A stretch of 43,331 nt of DNA from Rhodobacter sp. GTDB taxonomy: Bacteria; Pseudomonadota; Alphaproteobacteria; Rhodobacterales; Rhodobacteraceae. The position numbers and the translations under genes were made by a program. How positions within the stretch are numbered: the first letter of the stretch is position 1; every line of letters starts with the position of its first letter. The stretch covers positions 1-43,331 of the forward strand of contig JADCEF010000019.1 in NCBI GenBank assembly GCA_020250445.1. The letters are read 5' to 3'. The notes below the pieces were generated by a model, which was not told where the DNA came from, ran no database searches, and saw only the letters and a list, made by a program, of their open reading frames with translations. This document shows positions 1 through 7,639 of this stretch, one piece after another.

Positions 1-735
1 TATCCCAACGACCTCGGTGCGGCGTTTGATCCCGCCGTTGTGGCGCTCGATCGGGCTGGCCGGGTGCAGTTTGGCGCGGCGGGCGGCGGGAAAGCCCATA
101 CAGGCCAGCACATCATGTTCGGCATTCGCCATTGTCTCTCGGACCAATGCGGACAATGGCTCATTCCATGAGGGTGGCCAGTTTGGGGATTCTGGGGCAG
201 AGCTGATCGGCGATGCCGCGCCATTGGGTGCCGGCGGCCTGCGCGTCGTCCCGGGCGAAGGCCGTTGACCGCGCCGACTGTCCCCCGCACAGCCGGGGGA
301 ACGGTCCCGGGGGCCGTTTCCATGCGGATCAACCCTTCAAGCGGGCGGTTCAGGAACCCCTGCACCTTCCCGTCGATGTCCCCGCACAACCGCGACACCT
401 GGCTCTTGGAGATGCCCTTCATGCCCATCGCCTTGACCAGATCATCGACAGACCGCATCAGGATGCCCTGCACATCGTCCGGCATCGGCCTTGAACCGGT
501 GGCGGCTCGATGCCGCACCCGGACTCACCGCCGTCAGCGTTCGCCCGCTCTCTCGGACCGGTGGCATTCGCGGGCTCACCCCCGGCCATCCGGCGCGGCT
601 CCGGGAAAACTGGGAAAGCAGCTGCCCCTGCGCAGCTTCGCGATGCGCAACCCCACCGTGCCAGCCCGCCTGTGCCCGTCCCTCTCCCGGCAGCCGCTGC
701 GCTGCACCAGCCGCCCGGGGGTCGTCCCGCCATAC
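1..735 (-). pseudogene. IS256-family transposase remnant, internally deleted and frameshifted, cut by the left edge
   Basis: Read on the minus strand, separated blocks match the conserved core of IS256-family (mutator-type) transposases. They are, in order, AGTVGLRIAKLRRGSCFP near 610-665, SVDDLVKAMGMKGISKSQVS near 400-460, TAFARDDAQAAGTQW near 225-270, ADQLCPRIPKLATLME near 170-215, and IERHNGGIKRRTEVVGI at 1-55. The blocks lie in different frames. An in-frame stop follows LATLME. Roughly 100 residues that should separate the LEG block (near 325) from TAFARDD are missing, and these normally carry catalytic DDE residues. The gene is therefore dead. The C-terminal end lies outside the window. 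The family assignment is from recognised motifs; the exact IS name is unknown. Confidence 0.85.
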
Positions 736-739
736 CAGG

Positions 740-860
740 CCCCGGTCAGCGTCACATAGAGAACCAAAGGCATGATTTCAGCGACAGGATACACCACCTT
801 GCGACGCTGGCGCGGATCATCAAGGGCCGAAAAATGGCCGGGAAGCGACGGGCGGGACAT
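740..860 (-). pseudogene. ISAs1-family transposase N-terminal fragment fused to the IS256 remnant
   Basis: From an ATG at 860 the minus strand encodes about 40 residues containing FSALDDPRQRRKVVYPVAEI. This fits the N-terminal region of ISAs1-family transposases, which have a DPR motif followed by YPL.EILL-like hydrophobic residues and a short CGA/SGA element. The match ends at about position 740 and the same reading frame runs straight into the IS256-like block, giving a 94-residue chimeric open frame (576-860) with no stop at the junction. The DDE catalytic domain of ISAs1 is absent. It is best read as two decayed insertion sequences joined by deletion. No terminal inverted repeat was recognised between 860 and 998. 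Confidence 0.7.
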
Positions 861-955
861 GCGGAAACCTTCAGGACCGGGGTCTGCCGTGATGCGCGCA
901 ATTCCCGACATGGGATGCCCACAGGCCTTCAAGCGATTGCCCTGCCCCGCTTCCA

Positions 956-984
956 ACGGCGGTAGACCTGCCGGTCTGCGCCGT
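956..984 (+). repeat. Stem-loop in the leader just upstream of the HAD gene
   Basis: ACGGCG (956-961) pairs with CGCCGT (979-984), and AGACC (964-968) pairs with GGTCT (973-977), around a TGCC loop. A small internal loop (GT opposite G) separates the two helices. The hairpin ends 14 bases before the ATG at 999 and is followed by CTAAGCTTT. It may be an old terminator or a leader structure affecting translation; no clear ribosome binding site lies between it and the start codon. Confidence 0.5.
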
Positions 985-998
985 CTAAGCTTTGCGGC

Positions 999-1682
999 AT
1001 GAAGACAGAACTTGTGATCTTTGATTGCGACGGCGTGCTGATTGACAGCGAGGTCATCAGCGCGCGGATGCTGATTGCCGAGCTGAAAGGCTATGGCATC
1101 GACATGGACATGGCCTTTGTCAGCCGCCATTTCCTGGGCCGCAGTTACCCGGTGGTGCTGAAGGAAGTGCGCGAACGCTGGGGCGTGGCCCTGCCCGAAC
1201 GGTTCGAAGCCGACTACCGGGCGCGCCTTCTGGCGGCTTTCGAGCAGGAGCTGAAGCCTATGGCAGGCGTGGCGGCGGTCATCGCAGCCCTGGGTCCACC
1301 CTATTGTCTGGCCACGTCCTCCAGCCCCGAACGGCTGCACCGATCCCTGGAAATCACCGGCCTCGCCCCCCTGTTCGAAGGCGTCTGCTTTACGGCAAGC
1401 CAAGTGACACGGGGCAAGCCCGCGCCTGACCTTTTTCTTCACGCAGCGGCCCGGATGGGTGCTGATCCAGCCGCGTGTCTGGTCATCGAGGACAGTCTCA
1501 ACGGGGTGCGGGCCGGGCTTGCCGCGGGAATGGAAGTGTGGCGCTTTACCGGGGGCAGCCATCTTGAAGGGCTGGATGTGACCCCGCCCGGGGATGCCGT
1601 GCCGCAGGCGAGCTTTGCCGTGCTTTCCGACCTTTTCCTGCTTCGCCCCGCCCTGCGGGCGACGCAGCCGGTTGCAGGGTGA
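999..1682 (+). CDS. HAD-superfamily hydrolase (subfamily IA, beta-phosphoglucomutase/phosphatase-like)
   Basis: This 227-residue cytoplasmic protein has the HAD motifs in order: motif I FDCDGVLIDSE (residues 8-18, nucleophile Asp and acid/base Asp), motif II ATSSSPERL near residue 108, a motif III Lys in TRGKPAPDLF near 138, and motif IV VIEDSLNGVRAG near 165. A helical cap between motifs I and II marks subfamily IA, typical of sugar-phosphate phosphatases and phosphomutases. It overlaps or abuts the SorC regulator and precedes the polyol operon on the same strand, so a role in polyol or hexitol-phosphate handling is a reasonable inference. The substrate cannot be read from the sequence. No strong ribosome binding site is visible before the ATG. 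Confidence 0.85.
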   Translation: MKTELVIFDCDGVLIDSEVISARMLIAELKGYGIDMDMAFVSRHFLGRSYPVVLKEVRERWGVALPERFEADYRARLLAAFEQELKPMAGVAAVIAALGPPYCLATSSSPERLHRSLEITGLAPLFEGVCFTASQVTRGKPAPDLFLHAAARMGADPAACLVIEDSLNGVRAGLAAGMEVWRFTGGSHLEGLDVTPPGDAVPQASFAVLSDLFLLRPALRATQPVAG

Positions 1683-1687
1683 CAAAG

Positions 1688-2647
1688 ATGAACACGCCCG
1701 GTGATGCAGACCCAAGACAGGCCGACGATGCCGCCCGCGCAGGCTGGCTGTACTATGTGGGCGGGTTGACCCAGGACCAGATCGCGCGGGAACTTGGCGT
1801 GTCGCGTCAGCGCGCGCAGCGGCTGGTGTCGCGCGCGATGGCCGATGGGCTGATCCATGTTCGGCTGGAGCACCGCATCGGGGTCTGCCTGGATCTGGAA
1901 ACGGCGCTGACCGACCGGTTCGGTCTGGCACGTTGCCGCGTGGCACCGGGCCTTGGGGCCGGGGTGGACCCGGTTCTGGCAATTGCCCCTGCAGCAGCGG
2001 CAGAAATTGAACGCTTCCTGCGCATGACAGAGCCGCTGGTGATCGCGCTGGGCACCGGGCGCGCGCTGCGGGCGACGGTCGACGAAATCGGCTCGCTCGT
2101 GGCCGAACATCACCGGCTGGTGTCGCTGATCGGAAACATCGCGCCCGACGGATCGGCAAGCTTTTTCGATGTCATCATGCGGATCGCGGACAAGGTGCGC
2201 GCCCCCCATTATCCGATGCCGGTACCGGTCATTTCCGCAACTGCGCAAGAGAACGAGGCCTTCCATGCGCTGGGTCCCGTCCGGCGTGTCGTGGAGTTGG
2301 CGCGGGCCGCCGACGTGATCTTCGTCGGCGTGGGTCAGATGGGCGATGATGCGCCCCTGCTTGCCGATGGCTTTCTCACCCGTGAGGAACTGCTGGCCAT
2401 GCAGGCCGCCGGTGCGGTGGGTGAAGTGGCGGGCTGGGTCTATGATTCGGACGGCCGCTACCTTGATCTGGGCACCAATCGCCGCGTCGGGGGGGTGCGG
2501 GTCGATGCGGGGCGTCCCAACCCGGTGATCGGCATTGCGGCAGGCCCGTCAAAGGTGGCCCCGATCCGGGCGGCACTGAAATCGCGGATTCTCAATGGGC
2601 TGGTCACCGATGAGACCAGTGCACGGGCAATTCTTGCGGGGATGTGA
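1688..2647 (+). CDS. SorC/DeoR-type sugar-binding transcriptional regulator of the polyol operon
   Basis: The 319-residue protein has an N-terminal helix-turn-helix (GLTQDQIARELGVSRQRAQR, about residues 22-41). It is followed by the SorC-family sugar-binding domain, recognisable by ALGTGRALRATVDEI, SLIGNIAPDG and the C-terminal GIAAGPSKVAPIRAAL..RILNGLVTDE. Such proteins are effector-responsive regulators that bind phosphorylated sugars or polyols. I prefer the ATG at 1688, which has AGGG at 1676-1679 eight bases upstream; a GTG at 1679 overlapping the HAD stop codon would add three residues. The gene lies directly before smoE, and a palindrome sits over the -10 region of the following promoter. 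It very likely controls smoEFGKS-mtlK. Confidence 0.88.
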   Translation: MNTPGDADPRQADDAARAGWLYYVGGLTQDQIARELGVSRQRAQRLVSRAMADGLIHVRLEHRIGVCLDLETALTDRFGLARCRVAPGLGAGVDPVLAIAPAAAAEIERFLRMTEPLVIALGTGRALRATVDEIGSLVAEHHRLVSLIGNIAPDGSASFFDVIMRIADKVRAPHYPMPVPVISATAQENEAFHALGPVRRVVELARAADVIFVGVGQMGDDAPLLADGFLTREELLAMQAAGAVGEVAGWVYDSDGRYLDLGTNRRVGGVRVDAGRPNPVIGIAAGPSKVAPIRAALKSRILNGLVTDETSARAILAGM

Positions 2648-2690
2648 CCGTTTTCAGGCCAAGGTTGAAACGCGACCCCCCAGAAGAGTA

Positions 2691-2719
2691 TTGACAGATC
2701 GGCCGGTGTCATGAGTAAT
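2691..2719 (+). promoter_or_regulatory. Predicted sigma70-type promoter of smoEFGKS-mtlK
   Basis: A perfect TTGACA -35 box (2691-2696) is followed 17 bases later by AGTAAT (2714-2719), which matches the -10 consensus at four of six positions. It is the only well-formed promoter between the regulator stop (2647) and the smoE start (2768). Predicted by eye from sequence only. Confidence 0.6.
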
Positions 2720-2726
2720 TGCCCAT
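2711..2726. promoter_or_regulatory. Candidate operator palindrome over the -10 box of the polyol promoter
   Basis: The 16-base sequence ATGAGTAATTGCCCAT is an imperfect palindrome centred on AATT, with 12 of 16 positions symmetric. It covers the whole predicted -10 hexamer, where a bound repressor would block RNA polymerase. It is the obvious candidate site for the SorC-type regulator encoded immediately upstream, but binding is inferred. Confidence 0.45.
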
Positions 2727-2767
2727 AAGGCGATGAAATGCTCAGTCGCCGACAAGGGAGGATACTG

Positions 2768-4075
2768 ATGACACTGACGCTTCGCGCCCTGCTGGGCGCG
2801 TCGGTTGCGGCTGGCCTGTCTACGGCGGCCCTTGCCGAAACCATCACCATCGCAACGGTGAACAACGGCGACATGATCCGGATGCAGGGCCTGACGTCAG
2901 AGTTCACGGCGGCGAACCCCGACATCACCGTCGAATGGGTCACGCTGGAAGAAAACGTTCTGCGCCAGAAGGTCACGACGGACATCGCCACCAAGGGCGG
3001 TCAGTTCGACATCATGACCATCGGCACCTACGAGGTTCCGATCTGGGGCAAGCAGGGCTGGCTGGTCAGCCTGAACGATCTGCCCGCCGAATATGACATC
3101 GACGATCTGCTGCCGGCCATCCGCGGCGGCCTGACCGTGGACGGCAACCTGTACGCGGCCCCGTTCTATGGCGAAAGCTCGATGGTGATGTACCGGACGG
3201 ACCTGATGGAAAAGGCCGGTCTGACGATGCCCGAAGCCCCCACCTGGGCCGATATCAAGGCTGCCGCCGCCGCCATGACGGACAAGGACAACGAGATTTA
3301 CGGCATCTGTCTGCGCGGCAAGGCGGGCTGGGGCGAAAACATGGCCTTCCTGACCGCCATGTCGAACAGCTACGGTGCCAAGTGGTTCGACATGGACTGG
3401 AAGCCCCAGTTCGATGGTGCCGCCTGGAAGGCGACGCTGACCGATTACCTGGACATGATGAACAACTACGGGCCTCCGGGCGCGTCGAACAACGGTTTCA
3501 ACGAAAACCTGGCCCTGTTCCAGCAGGGCAAGTGCGGCATGTGGATCGACGCCACCGTCGCCGCATCCTTCGTGACCGGTGCGGACAGCACTGTGGCCGA
3601 CAAGGTTGGCTTCGCCCTGGCACCGGACAATGGCCTTGGCAGGCGCAGCAACTGGCTTTGGGCCTGGTCGCTGGCGATCCCGGCGGGAACCCAGAAGGAA
3701 GCCTCGGCGAAGAAATTCGTCGAATGGGCCACGTCGAAGGCCTATCTTGAACTCGTCGCGTCGAAAGAAGGCTGGGCCAACGTTCCCCCCGGCACGCGCA
3801 CCTCGCTGTATGAGAACCCGGAATACGCGAAGATTCCCTTTGCCAAGATGACGCTGGACAGCATCAACTCGGCCGACCCGACCAACCCGACGGTCGATCC
3901 GGTGCCCTACGTCGGCGTGCAGTTCGTCGCGATCCCGGAATTCCAGGGTCTGGCGACCGCAGTGGGCCAGCAATTCTCGGCAGCGCTTGCCGGAACGACC
4001 ACGCTGGACGACGCGCTGAAGAACTCGCAGGACCTGGCGATCCGCGAAATGACAAAGGCCGGTTACATCAAGTAA
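2768..4075 (+). CDS. smoE: Polyol (sorbitol/mannitol) ABC transporter, periplasmic substrate-binding protein
   Basis: The 435-residue protein begins with a classical Sec signal peptide (charged MTLTLR, hydrophobic core to about residue 25, cleavage after AALA before ETITIA). The rest reads as a family 1 (MalE-like) extracellular solute-binding protein, with the typical ITVEWV and FDIMTIGTYEVP segments. The ATG at 2768 is chosen because GGGAGG at 2756-2761 precedes it by six bases; an upstream ATG at 2738 lacks this site and would hide the signal peptide. It is the first gene of an operon with two permeases, an ATPase, sorbitol dehydrogenase and mannitol dehydrogenase. That order matches the R. 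sphaeroides smo operon and identifies polyols as substrate. Confidence 0.9.
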   Translation: MTLTLRALLGASVAAGLSTAALAETITIATVNNGDMIRMQGLTSEFTAANPDITVEWVTLEENVLRQKVTTDIATKGGQFDIMTIGTYEVPIWGKQGWLVSLNDLPAEYDIDDLLPAIRGGLTVDGNLYAAPFYGESSMVMYRTDLMEKAGLTMPEAPTWADIKAAAAAMTDKDNEIYGICLRGKAGWGENMAFLTAMSNSYGAKWFDMDWKPQFDGAAWKATLTDYLDMMNNYGPPGASNNGFNENLALFQQGKCGMWIDATVAASFVTGADSTVADKVGFALAPDNGLGRRSNWLWAWSLAIPAGTQKEASAKKFVEWATSKAYLELVASKEGWANVPPGTRTSLYENPEYAKIPFAKMTLDSINSADPTNPTVDPVPYVGVQFVAIPEFQGLATAVGQQFSAALAGTTTLDDALKNSQDLAIREMTKAGYIK

Positions 4076-4087
4076 CCCCTTCGCCCC

Positions 4088-4118
4088 GGCGGGGGCCGGC
4101 TGTTGTCCGGTCCCCGCC
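4088..4118 (+). repeat. Strong intercistronic stem-loop between smoE and smoF
   Basis: GGCGGGGGCCGG (4088-4099) pairs with CCGGTCCCCGCC (4107-4118) as a 12-pair stem containing one G-U pair, around the seven-base loop CTGTTGT. No U-tract follows, so it is more likely an mRNA-stabilising or partially terminating element than a true terminator. Its place just after the binding-protein gene fits the common pattern in which the binding protein is made in excess over the membrane components. Confidence 0.7.
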
Positions 4119-4151
4119 ACGCCTTGCCCCGTCTTCCCGAAGGTGTCCGAC

Positions 4152-5024
4152 ATGGCGACGCAACATTCGCGCACCGCCGCGCGCCTGATGATCTCTCCGG
4201 CCGTGATCCTTCTGTTTCTCTGGATGATCGTGCCGCTGGCGATGACGCTGTATTTTTCGTTTCTGCGCTACAACCTGCTGATGCCCGGCATGGAAGAATG
4301 GGCGGGCTTTTCGAACTACCGGTATTTTCTGACCGATCCCGCCTTTTTCACCGCGCTGCGCAACACGCTGGTGCTGGTTGCGGGTGTGCTCATGATCACC
4401 GTCACCGGGGGGATCCTGCTGGCCCTGCTGCTGGACCAGCCGATGTGGGGGCAGGGTATCGTGCGCATTCTGGTGATCGCACCCTTCTTCGTGATGCCCA
4501 CGGTTTCGGCGCTGGTGTGGACAAACATGTTCATGAATCCCGTCAACGGCCTTTTTGCCCATGCCGCCAAGGCGATGGGGCTGCAACCTTATGATTTTCT
4601 GGCGCAATCCCCGCTGCTGTCCATCACCCTGATCGTGGCCTGGCAGTGGCTGCCCTTCGCCACGCTGATCCTGCTGACGGCGCTGCAATCGCTGGACCGC
4701 GAGCAGATGGAAGCAGCCGCGATGGATGGCGCCGGACCGCTGTCGCGGTTCATCTACATCACCGTGCCGCATCTGTCCCGGTCGATCACCGTGGTGATCC
4801 TGATCCAGACCATCTTTCTGCTGTCGGTCTTTGCCGAAATCCTTGTGACCACAAACGGCGGCCCCGGCACGGCATCGACCACGCTGACCTATCTGGTCTA
4901 TGTGCAGTCGATGCTGCAGTTCGACGTGGGCGGCGGGGCGGCGGGCGGGATCGTCGCGGTCATTCTGGCCAATATCGTTGCGATCTTCCTGATGCGGATG
5001 ATCGGCAGGAACCTGGATGCCTGA
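4152..5024 (+). CDS. smoF: Polyol ABC transporter permease
   Basis: The 290-residue inner-membrane protein has about six hydrophobic helices and the binding-protein-dependent transport fold (MalF/UgpA group). The EAA loop reads EQMEAAAMDGAGPLSRFIYI near residues 185-204, with the conserved EAA...G spacing, and docks on the ATPase SmoK. I choose the ATG at 4152, preceded by AAGGTG at 4140-4145, over a GTG at 4143. The gene ends inside the start of smoG (eight-base overlap), which indicates translational coupling. Confidence 0.9.
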   Translation: MATQHSRTAARLMISPAVILLFLWMIVPLAMTLYFSFLRYNLLMPGMEEWAGFSNYRYFLTDPAFFTALRNTLVLVAGVLMITVTGGILLALLLDQPMWGQGIVRILVIAPFFVMPTVSALVWTNMFMNPVNGLFAHAAKAMGLQPYDFLAQSPLLSITLIVAWQWLPFATLILLTALQSLDREQMEAAAMDGAGPLSRFIYITVPHLSRSITVVILIQTIFLLSVFAEILVTTNGGPGTASTTLTYLVYVQSMLQFDVGGGAAGGIVAVILANIVAIFLMRMIGRNLDA

Positions 5025-5856
5025 CATGGCCCGCAAGACCACATCCGCGCGCAAGGCCACGGTCACGGCGCTGGCCTGGACCGTCGGGTTCCTGATCTTC
5101 TTTCCGGTCCTGTGGACGTTCCTGACCAGCTTCAAGACCGAAGGCGAGGCCATTGCAGCCCCCCCGTCCTTCCTGTTTTTCGACTGGACGGTGGAGAATT
5201 ACCTGACCGTCAATGAACGGTCGGACTATCCGCGCCACTTCTGGAATTCCGTGGTGATTTCGGTCGGCTCGACCCTGCTGGGCGTGCTGATCGCCATTCC
5301 GGCAGCCTGGTCGCTGGCCTTTGTTCCCGGCAGGCGCACCAGGGACGTGCTGATGTGGATGCTGTCCACCAAGATGATGCCGGCGGTGGGCGTGCTGGTG
5401 CCGATGTACCTGATCTTTCGCGACACCGGGCTTTTGGATACGAAATCGGGCCTTGTCGGGGTGCTGACGCTGGTCAATCTGCCGATCATCGTCTGGATGC
5501 TGTACACCTATTTCAAGGAAATCCCCGCCGAGATCCTTGAAGCGGCGCGGATGGATGGGGCCAGCCTGCGGTCTGAAATCATCTATGTGCTTGCGCCGAT
5601 GGCGGTGCCCGGCATCGCCAGCACGATCCTGCTCAACATCATCCTGGCCTGGAACGAAGCCTTCTGGACGCTGAACTTGGCGGCAGCCAAGGCGGCCCCG
5701 CTGACGGCCTTCATCGCCAGCTATTCCAGCCCCGAAGGCCTGTTCTATGCCAAGCTGAGCGCCGCCAGCACCATGGCCATCGCGCCGATCCTGATCCTTG
5801 GCTGGTTCAGCCAGAAACAACTTGTGCGCGGCCTGACCTTCGGCGCGGTGAAATGA
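5017..5856 (+). CDS. smoG: Polyol ABC transporter permease
   Basis: The 279-residue second permease belongs to the MalG-like group. It has an N-terminal membrane helix (residues 12-32), the characteristic [16 protein letters not shown] segment after it, and an EAA loop [20 protein letters not shown] near residues 171-190. AGGA at 5007-5010 serves the ATG at 5017; a second in-frame ATG at 5026 is possible. It overlaps the end of smoF and is followed 13 bases later by the ATPase gene. With SmoF it forms the heterodimeric channel for polyols delivered by SmoE. Confidence 0.9.
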   Translation: MPDMARKTTSARKATVTALAWTVGFLIFFPVLWTFLTSFKTEGEAIAAPPSFLFFDWTVENYLTVNERSDYPRHFWNSVVISVGSTLLGVLIAIPAAWSLAFVPGRRTRDVLMWMLSTKMMPAVGVLVPMYLIFRDTGLLDTKSGLVGVLTLVNLPIIVWMLYTYFKEIPAEILEAARMDGASLRSEIIYVLAPMAVPGIASTILLNIILAWNEAFWTLNLAAAKAAPLTAFIASYSSPEGLFYAKLSAASTMAIAPILILGWFSQKQLVRGLTFGAVK

Positions 5857-5869
5857 GGGGACCCTGAAG

Positions 5870-6871
5870 ATGGGCAGGATCACACTGCGCAATGTGTCCA
5901 AGCGATTTGGCGATGTCACGGTCATCCCCCCGATCAACCTGGAGATCGAGGACGGGGAATTCGTGGTCTTCGTCGGGCCGTCGGGCTGCGGCAAGTCCAC
6001 GCTTTTGCGTCTGATCGCAGGGCTGGAAGATGTGTCGGGCGGCGTCATCGAGATTGACGGTGTAAACGCCACCGAACTGCCCCCCGCCAGACGCGGGCTG
6101 GCGATGGTGTTCCAAAGCTATGCGCTTTACCCGCATATGAGCGTGCGCAGGAATATCGCCTTTCCGCTGAAGATGGCCGGGATGGACCCGGCAGAGATTG
6201 CGCGAAAGGTGGAAGCCGCCGCAGCGGTGCTGAACCTGACCGGCTACCTTGACCGCCGCCCTGGCCAGCTGTCCGGCGGCCAGCGTCAGCGGGTCGCCAT
6301 CGGGCGGGCTATCGTGCGCGAGCCCAAGGCCTTTCTGTTCGACGAACCGCTGTCCAATCTGGACGCGGCGCTGCGGGTCAACATGCGGCTGGAGATCAGC
6401 GAACTGCACCAGACGCTGAAGACCACCATGATCTATGTGACCCATGATCAGGTCGAAGCCATGACCATGGCCGACAAGATCGTGGTTGTGAACCAGGGCA
6501 GGATCGAACAGGTGGGCAGCCCGCTGGACCTGTACCGGGCCCCCGCGAACCTGTTCGTCGCGGGCTTCATCGGCAGCCCGAAGATGAACCTGATCGGCGG
6601 GCCGGAGGCCGCAAGACACGGCGCTGTCACCATGGGCCTGCGGCCTGAACATATCGACCTGTCCACGTCGGACGGCACCTGGCGGGGCACGGTCGGCATA
6701 TCAGAGCATCTGGGGTCCGACACCTTCCTGCGCGTGCAGGTCGAAGGCCTTGGGATGATCACGGTGCGCACCGGCGGCGACAGCGGCCTGCGCCATGGCG
6801 ACGCGGTCTTCCTGACCCCGCAGCCCGGCAGGATGCACCGCTTTGACGCGGACGGAAAGGCAATGGCATGA
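5870..6871 (+). CDS. smoK: Polyol ABC transporter ATP-binding protein (MalK-type)
   Basis: The 333-residue ATPase has Walker [10 protein letters not shown] (residues 37-45), a Q-loop in [13 protein letters not shown], the signature [14 protein letters not shown], Walker [16 protein letters not shown] and a switch His in [14 protein letters not shown]. The C-terminal third (from about residue 240) carries the regulatory TOBE-like domain of the MalK/UgpC group, with GLRPEHIDL. It energises uptake through SmoF and SmoG. Its ATGA overlap with smoS (6868-6871) couples the transporter to the first catabolic enzyme. Confidence 0.92.
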   Translation: MGRITLRNVSKRFGDVTVIPPINLEIEDGEFVVFVGPSGCGKSTLLRLIAGLEDVSGGVIEIDGVNATELPPARRGLAMVFQSYALYPHMSVRRNIAFPLKMAGMDPAEIARKVEAAAAVLNLTGYLDRRPGQLSGGQRQRVAIGRAIVREPKAFLFDEPLSNLDAALRVNMRLEISELHQTLKTTMIYVTHDQVEAMTMADKIVVVNQGRIEQVGSPLDLYRAPANLFVAGFIGSPKMNLIGGPEAARHGAVTMGLRPEHIDLSTSDGTWRGTVGISEHLGSDTFLRVQVEGLGMITVRTGGDSGLRHGDAVFLTPQPGRMHRFDADGKAMA

Positions 6872-7638
6872 GACTTGACGGCAAATGCGCCCTGATCACC
6901 GGGGCAGCGCGGGGCATCGGGCTGGAATTTGCGCGGGCTTACCTGCGCGAAGGTGCGAAGGTGGCGATTGCGGACATCAACATGCCCGCCGCCGAGGCCG
7001 CTGCGGCGCGGCTGGGTGCGGGCGCGATTGCGATCCGGCTGGATGTGACCGATCAGGCCAGCATCGACGCCGCCGTGGTCGAAGCGGTGCAGCTTATGGG
7101 GCGGATCGACATTCTGGTCAACAATGCCGCCCTGTTCGATCTTGCGCCCATCGTGGACATCACCCGGGCCAGCTATGACCGGCTGTTCGCGGTCAATGTC
7201 GCGGGGCCGCTGTTCATGCTGCAGGCAGTGGCGCGGCACATGATCGCGCGCGGTGGCGGCGGCAAGATCATCAACATGGCCAGCCAGGCCGGGCGGCGGG
7301 GCGAGCCGCTGGTGGCGGTCTACTGCGCCACCAAGGCCGCCGTCATCAGCCTGACCCAATCGGCGGGCCTGAACCTGATCGCCCATGGCATCAACGTGAA
7401 CGCCATCGCGCCCGGTGTCGTCGATGGTGAACACTGGGACGGCGTGGACGCGCTGTTCGCCCGGTATGAAGGACTGCCCCCGGGCGAGAAAAAGCGGCAG
7501 GTCGGACTTGCCGTGCCCTTCGGGCGCATGGGAACGGCGGCGGACCTGACCGGGATGGCGGTTTTTCTGGCCTCGTCCGAGGCCGATTACGTGGTTGCCC
7601 AGACGTATAACGTCGATGGCGGAAACTGGATGAGCTGA
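6868..7638 (+). CDS. smoS: Sorbitol (glucitol) dehydrogenase, short-chain dehydrogenase/reductase
   Basis: The 256-residue protein is a classical SDR that oxidises D-glucitol to D-fructose with NAD+. It shows TGAARGIG (residues 11-18) for cofactor binding, Asp36 at the end of beta2 (ADIN), which favours NAD over NADP, NNAA at 86-89, and catalytic Ser139, Tyr152 and Lys156 (YCATK). Its sequence closely follows what I recall of R. sphaeroides sorbitol dehydrogenase, including LFDLAPIV and the C-terminal [10 protein letters not shown]. Start and stop overlap or nearly touch its operon neighbours. Confidence 0.95.
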   Translation: MRLDGKCALITGAARGIGLEFARAYLREGAKVAIADINMPAAEAAAARLGAGAIAIRLDVTDQASIDAAVVEAVQLMGRIDILVNNAALFDLAPIVDITRASYDRLFAVNVAGPLFMLQAVARHMIARGGGGKIINMASQAGRRGEPLVAVYCATKAAVISLTQSAGLNLIAHGINVNAIAPGVVDGEHWDGVDALFARYEGLPPGEKKRQVGLAVPFGRMGTAADLTGMAVFLASSEADYVVAQTYNVDGGNWMS

Positions 7639-7639
7639 C

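Noticed and set aside
576-2159. Long minus-strand open frame covering the HAD gene and part of the SorC gene
   Set aside because: Only the first 285 bases from the left resemble protein (transposase pieces). The rest is antisense to two well-supported genes and has Arg/Pro/His-rich translation typical of GC-rich shadows.
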